Source: Neoceratodus forsteri (lineage: Eukaryota; Chordata; Ceratodontiformes; Ceratodontidae). Taken from it: 64,000 nt of DNA. Below, one piece after another: positions 34,708 to 46,700 of this stretch. The notes beneath the pieces were generated by a model, which saw only the letters and a list, made by a program, of their open reading frames with translations, was not told where the DNA came from and ran no database searches. The DNA is taken from contig CM057452.1 of assembly GCA_016271365.2 (NCBI GenBank), positions 1,248,089,001-1,248,153,000 of the forward strand. Direction: 5' to 3'. The translations under genes and the position numbers were made by a program. Each line of letters opens with the position of its first letter. Position 1 is the first letter of the stretch.

Positions 34708-36727
34708 TTGCTGAGTCTGGCACAATGATCTTCGGTGGATGGGGAACACATATACATTCTTCAAAGCCAACTGCAAACTGAGGACATGCCGATAAGCTGT
34801 ATAATGGAATAAATAGGTTTTTTTCAACTTTGCTACATATCTCAGGCATTTTTGTGAATTTTGGCTCCAAATTTTCAACATGGGGTTTTTGGGACCCTTT
34901 ATCATGAATTCTTGCACTGTCATGGTGGTAATCAGCCTCAAAAGGTGATTTCGCAGTCACTGCGAGGAATCACCTTTCCGGACTGAGTAATGAAATGACA
35001 GTGTCACTGTTCATGAGGGGGGCTGTCAAAAAGCCTATGTTGCAAATTTGGTGGGAAAAATCAAAATAATGACTGTTTTAAGAGCGTGAATAGCAACTGC
35101 GCAACGCACGCTCGTAAGCTAGTGAATTCACAATATTTTCATGCCAGATTCTCAACATTGGCATTTTACCACATATTCTTGTGAACCATACAGCTGTCAT
35201 TTTTCACATCCTGGCCAAAATGTGTTTTCGCAGTTCCAGCACAGAAGAGCACGGTCACTGTGCGAAGTCAGTGTTCAGGACACATTATGAAAATGACAGT
35301 GACACTGTTCATGAGCAGAGGTCCTAAAATGCCTGTGTTGAAACTTTGGTGACAATACTCCATAAAATGACTGTGTTACCAGTGTGTGTTGCGTAGTTGG
35401 CACGCTCATACATTCGTAAACTTATAATATTTTCACTCCAGATTTTCAACAGTGCCATTGTTCTGCACCTCCTAATGAACAGTACAGCTGTCATTTTTCA
35501 CATCCTGACCAAAATCTGTTTTCGCAGTTGCAGCGCAGAATAGCGCGGTTGCTGTGGAAAGTCCATGTTTGAGACACATGATGAAAATGACAGTGACACT
35601 GTTCATTAGCAGATGTCCTAAAATGCCTATGTTGAAAATTTGGGGACGAATGTCAATAAACTGAGTGTTTTACGAGCGTGCGTTGTACAGTTTGCACGCA
35701 CGCTCCTGACTTTGTGAATTTGTAATAGTTTCACTCCAGCTGCTCATCATTGGCATTTTTGCATACCTCCTTATGAACAGTACAGCTGCCTGAAATGTGT
35801 TTTCGCATGTCTGGCGCTGAATTGCACGGTTGCTGTGAAAATTCAGTTTTCGGCACAGTTTGATGAAATGACGGTGACACTATTCATGAGCAGAGGTCCT
35901 AAAATGCCTATGTTGAAAATTTGATGCCGAAAGTCCATACAATGACTGTGTTGCAAGTGTGCATTATGCAGTTTCCACGCACTCTTGTAACTTTGTCAAG
36001 CTGCAATATTTTCGTGCCACATTTTCACCACTGACATTTGTGCACATCTCCTTATCAACAGTCCAGCTGCCATTTTTCACAGCCTGCCCAAACCGTCTTT
36101 CCGCAGCTGTGGCACACAATGGCATGCTCGCTGTGCAAAATCACCTTTTGGGACACATTAACAAAATCACAGCACTATGCGTCTCTAGCTCTGCCACTCC
36201 CACTGCCAATGCCAGCACGACAACATTCGGCATTGACAAATGCTTGTTTACATCCTGTTCAAAACATGTTTTTGCACCTGTGGTGCAGAATGGCTCAGTC
36301 GCTGTGTGAAATCAATTTTTTGGGACAGATTAATGAAATCACATTGCCACTGTTCATGAGGGAAGGTCCCAAAAAGGCCATGTTGAAAATTTGGTGAAAA
36401 CATTCCATAAAATGACTGCATTGCAAGCGTGCATTACGCAATTTCTATGCATGCTCATAACTTCGCCAATTTTTCATATTTTCACTCCAGATTTTTAACA
36501 TTGCCATTTTTTTCACACCTCCTCATGAACAGTATAGATGTAATTGTTCACTTTCTGCCCAAAATGTCTTTTCACACCTGTTGCACCAAATGGCACATTT
36601 GCTGTGCAAAATCACCTTTTGGGATTGAGTAACGAAATAATAGTGCCACTGTTCATGAGGTGGGGTCCCAAAAAGCCCATGTTGAAAATTTGCAGTGAAA
36701 ATACCAACAAACACCCGTAGCGCCCCA

Positions 36728-37070
36728 CCCTGTACAGACTGACAGGCATCAGGGGTGTGGCTTGGGGTCGTTGGCCATAATGCTCATGCCATTCCACCCA
36801 CACCCCCACCCTGCAGCTATTGACTGACATTGAGGTGTGCCTTGCGGTTTTTGGCCCTAACGTTCACCTCATTCTCCTATACCACATCCATCTCAGCTTA
36901 TTTCCTTATGGAATGGGGTGAGCTTAAGGGCTGAAGACCCCAAGGCACACCGTGACACCTGTCAGTGGCTGCAGGGTGGGGTGAGTTGGAATGGCATGAG
37001 TGTTATGGCCAACCACCCAAAGGCACACCCCAATGCCTGTCAGTCTCTGCAGGGTGGGGGTGGGGGTTGG
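36728..37070. repeat. GC-rich palindromic module of the long form (copy B')
   Basis: Imperfect inverted repeat of about 340 bp centred near 36890. The left arm's 'gactgacaggcatcaggggt' and 'ttggccataatgctcatgcc' pair with 'ggcatgagtgttatggccaa' and 'ccccaatgcctgtcagtctc' on the right. The same module occurs in copies C (46340-46700) and D (61620-61980) but not in A or B. Confidence 0.75.
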
Positions 37071-37439
37071 CATTCATTCAATACTTCACTGCCATTCCTA
37101 TTATGCATCTCTCTCTAACTCCTGCAGTATCAATGCCAATACCACCAAGCAAACATTCAGCATCGACAAATGTTAGTTATAAAAGCTGGTTCATGCAATT
37201 GTCCAAGGCTGTGTGGATGTGTGAAATGTCTGCTGCTACACCTTTACAGTCACTTCACTACCAGTCTTTCATTGCTTGTAAAGCACTTTGAAATACTGTA
37301 CAATGTGTATGAAAAGTGCTATATACATGATAATTCTTCTATAGTTGGGTAAAGCAGGAACCAAATAAAATAAGATGTTGCATATCAGCTGGGCAGTCCT
37401 GAACAAATTTGTAAAACTTTGAACCAAAACTCCTAAAGA

Positions 37440-39300
37440 TTGGGGCCCCATTGTTTGCTATCCCAATATCCAATATTCTTAGCCTCTCCCTCACCACCAG
37501 AATTGTTCCTGCAATTTGGAAAGTAACAAAGCTCATTCCTGTTTTCAAGCAGGGTGACCGGCAATGCATAGAAACTACTGTCCTACAGCCATCCTGTCTG
37601 CTGTTGGCAAGATAGTGGAAAAGGTGGTAGAAGTGCAGCTGATGCACTACCTGTCTAAACAAACCTTGCTAATACCTGAACAGCACAGATATCGTAAAGG
37701 ACATAGCACTTATATAGCCCTTACTAAAGTTACATCTGATATAAGGATTGCCATGGACCAGGGTATGCTGACTGGGGCTATCTTCATGGACCTCTCAAAG
37801 GCCTTCGGTCTAGTGAATCACTTCCTACTCTGTACCAAGCTTCACTCCTTCAGTGTTGCTGATGCAGCCCTAAACTGGTTTTCCAACTATCTCACTGGCA
37901 GGCTACAGCTTGTTAAAGTACAATGTAGCTCCATCAGAACCTGTTCCTATCACTATCAGTGTTCCTCAGAGATCTATTCTGGGCCCTATCCTATTTACTC
38001 TTTTCATCAATGACTTCCCAATGGTCCTTACTCATAGCACCACAACCCTATATGCTGATGGCCTGGTCCTCCTAGCTAGCTCAGGTGATGTCCATGCCAT
38101 AAATCACAACCTACAAGCTAACGTCAATAAACTGTAACACTGGCTCCTGTCAAATAAGCTCGTGCTGAACTTAAAGAAAACTCAACTCATGCTCATTGGC
38201 TCCTCTACCAAACTCAGACAGTGTCCTGCCCCACTCAATGTCTTAAGTCTTGATAGTGTCCCAGTTGGCACTACATGTTCCTTTAGATACTTGGGAGTTA
38301 CTCTTGACCCACCCTCAGTTAGACCTGTCTCTACACATTCAAAATGTCTGCAGGGCAACAAATATCAAGCTTGGACTTGCATACTGGGATTGTGGATCCC
38401 TTACTGCTGCTGCACGGCTTGCCCTTGCTAATGGTGTATTCCTTCCCTCTCTCAGCTGTGGGCTGACAACCTTTACCCTCGCCACAAAAACTAGCCTTGA
38501 TAAATGGGATGTGGCCTGTAATATTTGTTGCTTTGCCCTTGCCGTCCCTCGACTTACCTATCACTGTGAATTATACAATCAACTACGCTGGTTGTCCCGA
38601 GTAATTATCGCTCATTTGTCTTGGGCTGCTTCACAGACAAAATTGTCCACAATGTCACCCCACCCACCCTGTCCAAACTCCTTCAGCCGGCTCTACCACC
38701 ATACCAGCTAAGGTCAGCTGACTTGCACCCCCTCCTTGCCCCAAAAACTCATACACTGTCAGGTTATCGTGCCTTTGCTGTTTGTGCCCCTAGATTCTGA
38801 AATATCCTACCTGCAACCATCAGCTGTACCCCCATCCATCCCATCTTTAAGAGCTCCCTCTTGTTGCACCTGAAGTCTGCCTCAGCCTGTAGCTGTTCCA
38901 AGGCAGCTTGATATCCCCTACCTCTGCTTGGACCCTAGTGTGCACCCTCCACTTCCCTGGTCCCCTACCCCCTTTGAGCTCTAGTAAGGGGAATTATCTA
39001 CCCTGCATGCCCTTCACCTCAGCACTTACCATCCTCAAAATGGGATAAATTTTGCTTATACTATTTCCACAAGATGTAACTATTGTTTGCTTGTTACTAC
39101 CCATGATGTATATGCTTATCTGTTCATCCTGTACCTGTTTATTTGTATCACCCTTCTCATTGCTTGTATTTCACATTGTTGTAATTCCCTTGCACTGCTT
39201 TATAAATCATGCTCTTGTAACCTCCCGGGTTGTACCTGAAAATAGGCATTCTTTGTCTAGTGTGCTTACCCAGTAAACAAAAGCTAATAAATAAAACAAT
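37440..39300 (+). mobile_element. L2-like LINE, 5'-truncated, decayed ORF2
   Basis: The reverse transcriptase starts with 'LSLTTRIVPAIWKVTKLIPV' and 'FKQGDRQC' (37470-37570). After a frameshift it continues 'AILSAVGKIVEKVVEVQLMH', 'HSTYIALTKVTSDIRIAMDQ' and 'GAIFMDLSKAFGLVNHFLL' (37564-38013). A second shift leads to 'VPQRSILGPILFTLFINDF'. The catalytic block is YADG instead of YADD (38051-38062), so the second aspartate is lost. The thumb and C-terminal regions follow to about 38850 in broken frames. The 3' end ('ttgtacctgaaaata...', 'tagtgtgcttacccagtaaa', AATAAATAAAA) resembles the SINE tail. The motif style fits L2 within the CR1/L2 group; CR1 proper is less likely. Confidence 0.78.
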
Positions 39301-39739
39301 ATACCCCAGTTCCTGAGGTAATTCCACCCAAGTTATCACTTCAAACTCCACAGTTACTTACACAGTCCCACCAGTACTGATGCAATTCCCCCCACCCTAG
39401 TACCCCTGACTCCCAACACCGTAAGAAAACTGCAATTTTAGCAAATAATTACTGAGTATGACTGATGCACACTGTAACCTGGCTTGAGAAGGCTGCAACC
39501 TGCAATGCTTTGAGAATGACACTTTGGGCCAGTAGCATAGCGGTGCCCAGTCCTCTTGTTGAGTTCTTTTGAATCATTGGAGGTTTGCAGCCAGAGTGAG
39601 AGTAGCCCCAGAGAGAGTTGCATACTTAGCACACTCACAAAGTGGTCATTATGTCCTCTTGACATCCTGGTGACTGAAAGTCAGGCCTCTGGTTTCTACA
39701 AAAATAAACAAGCTTAAAGCAATGGAACTAAAGGGTAAA
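39301..39739. other. gene-free spacer
   Basis: No recognised element or exon between the L2-like LINE and CR1 copy 2. Confidence 0.4.
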
Positions 39740-42354
39740 CAGGGATGAGAGGAGGCACTGTGGGTCACCCTGGAGGCTGGAAATGGTACCACAATCCACA
39801 CAGAGGTTGTATACAGACCCCCATCTCATGGGGAGAAATGGACAAGGAATGATAGAACGCATCCTTAGGACAGCAGCGAAAGGGGAGATATTGCTGATGG
39901 GGGACCTGAATATGCCAGATTTTAACTAGAGCACCTTTGCTGCAGTCACATCCAAGAGCAGAGCAATTTTTGATGCCCTACAGGGGGCATGCCTCAGACA
40001 GCTAGTTTTGGGACCCATTTGGGAGGGAGCAATCTTAGACCTGATATTCTCAAATTGTGATGGAGAGAGGATCTCTGATCTAGAAGTGGGTAGCCATCTG
40101 GGAACAAGTGACTACCAAACAGTGTGGTTCACAATAAACTTAGCTGTAGAGTCAAGTCATACAAAAGTGAAGGTACTGGACTTCAGTAGGGCTGATTTTG
40201 TCAAAATGGCAGAGTGCCTCAGAAAAGCACTAGCAAACAGGCAAGAAGGTGGGGTGGGGTGCAGCAACAATGGGAAAACATCAAAACGGCCATCACAGAG
40301 GCAACAAGCCTTTGTGTGAAGCAAATAAATCAAAATGAAAGAAAAAACCACTATGGTTCTCAAAAGAAGTGGCAGGGAAGGTTAGGGAGAAAAAGATAAC
40401 ATTCAGGAAGCATAAGGAAACAAAGAAGGAGCAGGACAGAGAACTGTACCAGTTAAAGCAGAAGGAAGCTGGGAAGGCAGTCAAATTGCAAAGGCCCAAA
40501 CTGAGGAAAAGATAGCCAGCTCAATTAAGAGAATAAAACCTTTTATAGGTACATTAGGAGCAAGAAAGATTAAGGCAGGGATACTGAGGCTGAATAAAGA
40601 GGAGGGTGGTTGGGCAAAGAGGGACAGTGAAAAAGCAGGGATACTGAATGAATACTTCTGCTCAGTGTTCACAAAGGAAAAGGAGGGGGAGGTACCTAAT
40701 CCAGTCAGTAGAAGCACTCTGGATAGAGGGGTTGATATCAGTCCTTTCACAGAAGAAAGGGTTCTAAAATAACTCCTAAACTGAAGGTGGATAAAGCAAT
40801 GGGGCCTGATGGGATTCACCCCAAAATTCTAAAAGAACTAAGGGGAGAACTGGTAACACCACCGTCTACCCTTTTTAACAAATCATGGGAGGATGGTGTG
40901 GTACCTGAGGACTGGAGGAGGGCAGATGTGATTCCCCTTCTCAAAAATGGGAGCAAGACAGAGGCAGGAAACTACAGACCTGTCAGTTTGACCTCAGTGG
41001 TAGGGAAAATAATGGAATCACTTCTGAAGAAAAGAACTGTTGAGTACCTAGAGGCCAGTGGGGCACATGATCCAAGGCAGCATGGATTCACAGCAGGAAG
41101 GTCATGTCAGACAAATCTAATAGATTTCTTTACCTGGGTGACCAAAGTAGTAGACCGGGGAGGGGCTGTGGACATGGCCTACCTAGACTTTAGCAAGGCA
41201 TTTGACGCAGTCCCACACAAAAGATTAATAAACAAATTAGCCAGTCTGGGAGTGGGTCCCAGGGTGGTAGCCTGGGTAAAACATTGACTGGACAACAGGA
41301 CACAGAGGGTAATAGTAAACGGAGTCCACAGTGAAGAAAGGGGAGTTACTAGTGGGGTACCGCAAGGTTCAGTACTGGGTCCAGTCCTTTTTAATGTCTT
41401 TATAAGTGACATTGCAGAGGGACTGGAAGGAAAAGTATGTCTCTTTGCAGACGACACAAAGATCTGCAACACGGTTGATACCCAAGGTGGGGTAGAAAGG
41501 ATGAGAAGGTACTTGGCAAGGTTGGAGGAATGGTCAAATGTATGGTGCTTAGATTCCACGCAAAGAAGTGCAAAGTAATGCACCTGGGAAACAAAAACCC
41601 AGGGGAAGAGTACACAATGGGGGATGAGATACTGACAACAACAAAAATGGAAAGGGAACTGGGGGTAGTTATATCAGATGACCTAAATGTGGGCAAGCAA
41701 TATGAGAAGGCAGTACAGAGGGCTAGGGGGATACTGGGATGCAAAGGGAGAGGCATCACCAGTAGAAAACAAGAAGTTGTTATCCCTCTGTACAGACAGT
41801 TGGTTAGACCACATCTGGAGTACTGCATGCAGTTCTGGAGACCCCATCTCCTCAAAGACATAGACAGGGTGGAGGCTGTCCAGAGGAGGGCAACCAAAAT
41901 GTGCAGGGTCTGCACCAGAAGACGTATGAAGAAAGACCAAAGGAGCTTAATATGTATAGCCTCGAGGAAAGGGGGCATGATAGAAACTTTCAAGTACATC
42001 AAGAGAATTAACAAAGTCTAAGAGGGTAGCATCTTTCAGAAAAAGAGATGTGTAAGAACAAGGGGGCACAATCTGAAGATAGAGCGGGGACTGCTCAGAG
42101 ATAATGTGAGGAAGTATTTCTTCATGGAGAGGGTTGTAGATGCATAGAACAGCCTCTCTGAGGAGGTTGTGGAGTCAAAAACAGTGGGGGAATTCAAGAA
42201 TGCATGGGACAGACATAAGGCAATTCTAGTGGGGGGTAGGAGGAATTAGGCTGTTGGTTAACTAGGATCTGCAGCTTATCCATTGTGTAGGGAAATGGGC
42301 AGACTAGGTTGGCCAAGCAGTCCTTATCTGCCATCAGATTCTATGTTTCTATGT
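39740..42354 (+). mobile_element. CR1 LINE copy 2, 2.6 kb, endonuclease end to 3' tail
   Basis: It begins within the endonuclease ('VVYRPPSHGEKW' near 39810, 'LLMGDLNMPDFN' near 39895, 'LDLIFSNCDGERISDLEVGS' and 'LGTSDYQTVWFTI' near 40040-40135). A charged linker follows. The reverse transcriptase starts 'KAMGPDGIHPKILKELRGEL' at about 40793 and has 'DWRRADVIPLLKNG', 'GNYRPVSLTSVVGKIMESLL', 'GFTAGRSCQTNLIDFF' and 'AYLDFSKAFDAVPHKRLINK'. A TGA at about 41285 sits where CR1 has tryptophan in 'W(L/V)K.WL'. The frame then continues with 'GVPQGSVLGPVLFNVFISDI' and 'LFADDTKICN'. A frameshift near 41550 and a decayed thumb follow. The 3' end 'ttatctgccatcagattcta' / 'tgtttctatgt' is at 42354. It is the youngest-looking of the CR1 copies. 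Confidence 0.9.
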
Positions 42355-42581
42355 AAAGCAATGATGGGCGGGGGGGAGTCAAAGCTTATGTCAAGATATA
42401 GTTTTCTATTGTGCAACTTTGGACATAAGCAAAAGTTGCCCTTTGTCAAATTTTCAAAGCTTGAACATAGCTAAGTCTGATTTTCAGTGCTCTGGCATAG
42501 TTAGGTCCAGCTTGCAAAGTTTAGGTAAAATATGCCTAGACATAGTTGTCAGACCAAATGTAACCTGGTCTATCTCTATTT

Positions 42582-42790
42582 TCTTTTTTTTCTTTGTTAA
42601 CCAGATAAGGTCCACTAATTACAAGTGCCTGTTTTCAGAGGTGATCTGGGAGCACCAGGGAGGTTAACTGACTTGCTCAGAGGCACACAGTATGCAAGTA
42701 GAAACTGTGGGAATTAAACCCAGATGAGGTGGATGTACCAAGCTCATTCGCAGCTCATTACTTTAACTTCTAGTCTATACTGCCAGCCCC
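42582..42790 (-). mobile_element. tRNA-derived SINE, second subfamily (copy 4)
   Basis: Reverse copy, more diverged. Core 'actgtgtgcctctgagcaag' and 'gttaacctccctggtgct'; the head region has 'gctgcgaatgagcttggtac'. With copy 5 it shares a different middle segment and a 'ggtccactaattacaagtgc' type tail that differs from copies 1-3. Confidence 0.7.
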
Positions 42791-43221
42791 ATCTGGCATT
42801 TACATCTATGTCTAGCATGCTTTTATCCAAAACCTAGATTACAGTATCATAAAACAGCTAATAATTCTGCAGATAAGTCCAGCTTTTGAAAATAGCCCCT
42901 TGTTATGACTTTTGAAATCCCACTCAACTTACAGTAACTAGGATTTGTATCAATCATATGACTTTTGAAAAAAAAAAACAATGTAATGTGGAATTTTGCA
43001 CGTTTTATGACATTTGAAAAACTCGTCCATTATATTTTCAGCAGCTATATTTAGCTTAGCATCTAAGGCTTTGACCATTTAAATTGTGCGCTCCATTGTT
43101 CAGTGCAAAAACATCTGACTACCCACAATCTCCCCCTTTGTTGCTGAAAATTGTGACATCATAGACAGTTATGGAATGGGCCATTGTGACATAAATAAGT
43201 ACAATATGAGATACAGGGGAT
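42791..43221. other. gene-free spacer
   Basis: AT-rich, no recognised element. Confidence 0.4.
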
Positions 43222-43377
43222 ATGTGTTGGGCTGTGGTGGAATACACTATTTGTCTGCATGAGTGCACACTGACTCCTTCACGAGTGGCATAGCAGAGTG
43301 GAGCCATGAGTGGTGCTGAGGTCAGTCTGCACAAGTGCTGAAGAATAGTGTATTCCTCTGACAGACCGACACATATT
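43222..43377. mobile_element. palindromic (foldback) element
   Basis: Imperfect inverted repeat centred near 43300. 'gatatgtgttgggctgt' and 'ggaatacactatt' pair with 'aatagtgtattcc' and 'acagaccgacacatat', and 'gtgcacactgac' pairs with 'gtcagtctgcac'. Arms are about 70 bp at about 75% identity. MITE-like; no target duplication identified. Confidence 0.6.
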
Positions 43378-43727
43378 TGGTTTATACAATAAGGGTGAAG
43401 GGATATGCATTGCAATTTGTTGTGTTGTTGTTTTTTGCAGTGTGGTTTTGATGTGTTTAATATTTATTTCACTGTGTGTCATATTTTTTTTAGAGGTTTC
43501 CGTTAGTTGAAATGTTTTTCTCCATGGTAGTTTAAAGTTCTGCATTTTGTTTCTTCATGATGCTTCTCTTTCTGCTGTTGGTCTCTGTTTGTCTGGGTTT
43601 TATTTCACTTTTGAGGAGTACCTCTGCGTTGAAATGTGCTTATTGTGCAGGTGTGCTGCATTTGGTTTGGGGGTGGAAGTTCAGGTGTTTTGAGATTTGC
43701 TGCTTTCTGTGACATAGATACCATGTA

Positions 43728-43785
43728 GATAAATGTAGCTACAGTGATGATAAATGTTGTTTATTCCACTGTAGCTACATTTATC
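43728..43785. repeat. perfect 19-bp inverted repeat (hairpin)
   Basis: GATAAATGTAGCTACAGTG at 43728-43746 is exactly complementary to CACTGTAGCTACATTTATC at 43767-43785, with a 20-nt spacer. It could be a very small foldback element or a structured RNA signal; nothing around it decides. Confidence 0.8.
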
Positions 43786-45177
43786 GCATTGTTGCTCAGG
43801 TTGCCATATTAACAGTGCCTTTTCTCTATCTATAGTTAGTGATATGGTATTTTATCTGACACAATATCAGTTCATCCCTATTGTATAAATGGATATCATT
43901 ATTGAAACTTTTTATACTGTGAATGATGATATAGGTGTCTGAAAAAAATGTTTTCTGGTTAATGTTCAAAACTGAATAAATTATTTTCATGAAAGTACCT
44001 ACTAAACTGAACCCTTACTCATTTGGATGATTCTTAGTGAACTACCCTGTCCAACGTGATTAAAATTGAATACTGGAGATCATAAATAAGATATAAAAGC
44101 AGAAATGAAGTGGTTCTCTGTGAATAATCTGGGAGAGTTTAGAACTTCCTTGAGGATACTTAAGAGTGTAAAATTATTATTTATAGTTGAAAAGCATTAT
44201 ATATTTGCATCTGATGCATTCCTTCATAAGTTGGAGTTTGTGCCACTAGCTGCCCCACTCTCAAGTCCCCCTCATTTGCTAGGGTGTGGTGCCTGTGAGA
44301 GATATTCTTCATACAAGGGGGTTAAGGAACAGATGCTACAGACTTTTGATTTAACAGTTTCCTTAATGTCATAATGCAAACCAGCTGGTGTAAGTTAAAC
44401 AGCAGATTACTAGACTGTGTGTGAGAAGCCGTGGGAAGAGGGAGGATTGGGAACTGTGGGGGAGCACATTCGTGACTAACTGATTATATAGATAAGTTTA
44501 CACATGCTGTAAAGATAGAAAAAACAGTAAAGGAACTGAGTACAGTATATTATACTCTACATGCAGTATCTCCAAGTCGACCAGAAGACTTAGTTCATTG
44601 TTTTTTTTATCATGAAATTATCACCTTTTAACAACTAAATTGCATAAATGTCTTGACAGGATCATAACAATACTACCTCAATCCTTTTTATAGGAGGCAC
44701 AGTAGATCTCAAAACAGCATTCTTTGTGGTCTGATTAGTACAGTGACGTAAGAGCAGATTTAGCAGATGGGACCAAGGATACCATGCTTTGCTTCAGAGT
44801 ATGTTTTGTTCTCAGAACTCTCTGGCTGATCTCCATTTTCAGTTATATGTGGGTTGCAGCATAAGGGTATACAACTAATATACCACTCAGAAAACATATT
44901 TCTATGGGCAAGGCAGGGGCACCCTCACTGAAGAATGTTTTTTCTTTCACAGTAGCTGCCAAATTCATATCTTGCTCTGGTAAGCTGTACTCATCCTCAG
45001 TTATGTTTACTGGAACAGGAATAACGTATCAAACCAATAAGCCAAGACTCATTTTCAGTGATGCCCTACAAAAAGTTACAGAATACTGACAAAATACTTA
45101 TAAAGGTTACACAATGCCTTCAGTGTATAACATGGCACAAGAATATTAATCTGTACAGTTCCAACCCCATCATTACA
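43786..45177. other. gene-free sequence
   Basis: No exon or element recognised. The 89-codon frame at 44105-44374 has no domain. Confidence 0.45.
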
Positions 45178-45262
45178 TCATCCAGGTTATACCTGGAAAG
45201 GAGTCACAGCTCAGTATGCTTTTCCCGGTCACCAAAAGTTAAAATAAATGAATTAATAAACA
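45178..45262 (+). mobile_element. L2-like LINE 3' tail only
   Basis: 'ggttatacctggaaagg', 'cagctcagtatgcttttccc' and 'ggtcacc', followed by 'aataaatgaattaataaa', matches the 3' end of the 37.4-39.3 kb LINE. No coding sequence precedes it that I can identify. Confidence 0.5.
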
Positions 45263-46239
45263 TCAACACTGGCAAAAATGTCATCCAGCATTCATGTTAA
45301 GCAGTTAAAAGTTAATCTTTATCAGGTGATGTGACCTGAGCCAGAATTACATTCCACCCTAGCAAGCACCACATTCTACATCAAATTGGCATAGGTACCA
45401 TTTTTCCACAGAAGCTATGGCCAGTACAAAACTAGGGCGGGACCTCCATGGGGCTGACAGGAAGTTCTATGTATGTGGGCTGAAATAGGAAAAAGCCTGT
45501 TGGCCCTGTCAGCTTTTGATTCTGAGGAGCTCAAATTCAAGGCAGCTTGCAGCCCTAAGGCCAGCTGTCAAGGTACAGTTATGCAGAAGCTCAGTAATAT
45601 ATGTTGGAAACTTGGAGCTCATACTCATCTATCAAAAAATTAAACATTAGCAAATCATCTTCTGAAAATATGTGCTGACTGTATTTAAATGTGTAGTATT
45701 TTATATAATTACTGTTGACTGTTTATGCACTTGATCTCTGTGTGTCTCAGTCACTGTAGTAACCTGCTTAGTTTCATGATAGCCGGTTATCCAGTTATTA
45801 TGAAGCTCCATAATAATGGGGTAACTCTTCCATTTTCCACCTTTCTTAAATGGTTTCTACTGCCTGTGCGTGGCAACACCACATTGAAATCATCCACACC
45901 TCAAAAACCAATACATCACAGAAGCTGCCTAAAAAGTTCTTTCAGACTCTGTAACATGCCACTCGTAGTCTCCCCCTTCCACTTGAGAAAGCTTGAACCT
46001 GCAATGTTCAACAGTGCAAATCTCTGCTGTAAACTCTCACAGCCATCAAATGTGTCATTCTAGTTCTTTTTATTCAGCACCCCTTACAAGACAGCTCTTC
46101 TTTTTGAAGTCTACTTTTTAAAGTTAGGTTTAATAAATAAATGTGCATTAATTGGTGACATTATATGTGTAGATGTGGTATTACTCATTCTTTTAAGGAG
46201 GGGGTCAAAAAGGTAGTTCAGGGGAAAAAGAAAGAGAAA
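45263..46239. other. gene-free sequence
   Basis: No recognised element. The 112-codon frame at 45725-46063 has no known domain and no matching copy in the window. Confidence 0.4.
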
Positions 46240-46339
46240 CAAGCATTTGTCAATGTTGAATGTTTGCTTGCTGGCATTGACAGTGGTAGTGTAGAAGTTA
46301 CAGAGCTGTGTAATAGGAATGGCAGTGAAGTATTGAACT

Positions 46340-46700
46340 GAAGCCAACCCCACCACCACCCTGCAGAGAGTGACAGGCATTGGGGTGTGCCTTTGGTTCG
46401 TCAGGCATAACGGCCACGCCATTTCACCACACCCCACCCTGCAGACACTGACAAGTGTCATGGTGTTCCTTGGGGTCTTTGGCCCTTATGCGCACCCCAT
46501 TCCATTAGGAAATACGGTGAGATGGGTGCAATATAGGAGAATGGGGTGAACTTTGGGGCCGAAGAGTCCAAGGCATACCTTGATGCCTCTCACTGGCTGC
46601 AGGGTGTGGAATGGTATGAGCATTACAGGCAAGAATCCCAAGTCACACCCCTGATGCCTGTCATTCTCTACAGGGTTGGGCGTTATGGTTGGAAACCCTA
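46340..46700. repeat. GC-rich palindromic module of the long form (copy C)
   Basis: Inverted repeat with 'agtgacaggcattggggtgt' on the left against 'tcacacccctgatgcctgtc' on the right, centred near 46520. Homologous to 36728-37070. Confidence 0.7.

Larger units (their letters stand above)
33975..36246 (-). repeat. 2.25-kb repeat family, copy B (short form, complete)
   Basis: 2,272 bp inserted in copy B'. One end is the hairpin at 33976-33998 (arms GTTGGC...GCCAAC). The other end, on the minus strand, is CAAGCATTTGTCAATGC at 36246. It is colinear with copy A at about 85-90% identity by eye: foldback at 34109-34220, stem-loops at 34245-34543, splice pair at 34600-34707 and foldback units at 34870-36240. 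Long frames such as 33950-34714 come from GC-rich hairpin sequence and have no coding signature. Flanking T runs make the target duplication ambiguous (about 3-5 T). Confidence 0.85.
32800..37177 (-). repeat. 2.25-kb repeat family, copy B' (host of copy B)
   Basis: This copy is in two pieces, 32800-33974 and 36247-37177, about 2.1 kb together, separated by copy B. The left piece holds the stem-loop array (32882-33300), the splice pair (33371-33474) and foldback units. The left piece stops within 'gctgtcattttt' and the right piece resumes with 'acatcctg', adjacent phrases in every other unit ('ctgtcatttttcacatcctg'). The right piece has two more units, the GC-rich palindrome at 36728-37070 and an end resembling CAAGCATTTGTC in degraded form (37155-37177). 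The outer left boundary lacks a terminal hairpin and is uncertain. Confidence 0.75.

Noticed and set aside
33950..34714. 254-codon plus-strand frame and the 192-codon minus-strand frame at 34382-34960
   Set aside because: Both run through the GC-rich stem-loops of family copy B. The corresponding positions in copies A and C are not open, and the two strands are open at once, as expected for GC-rich palindromes.
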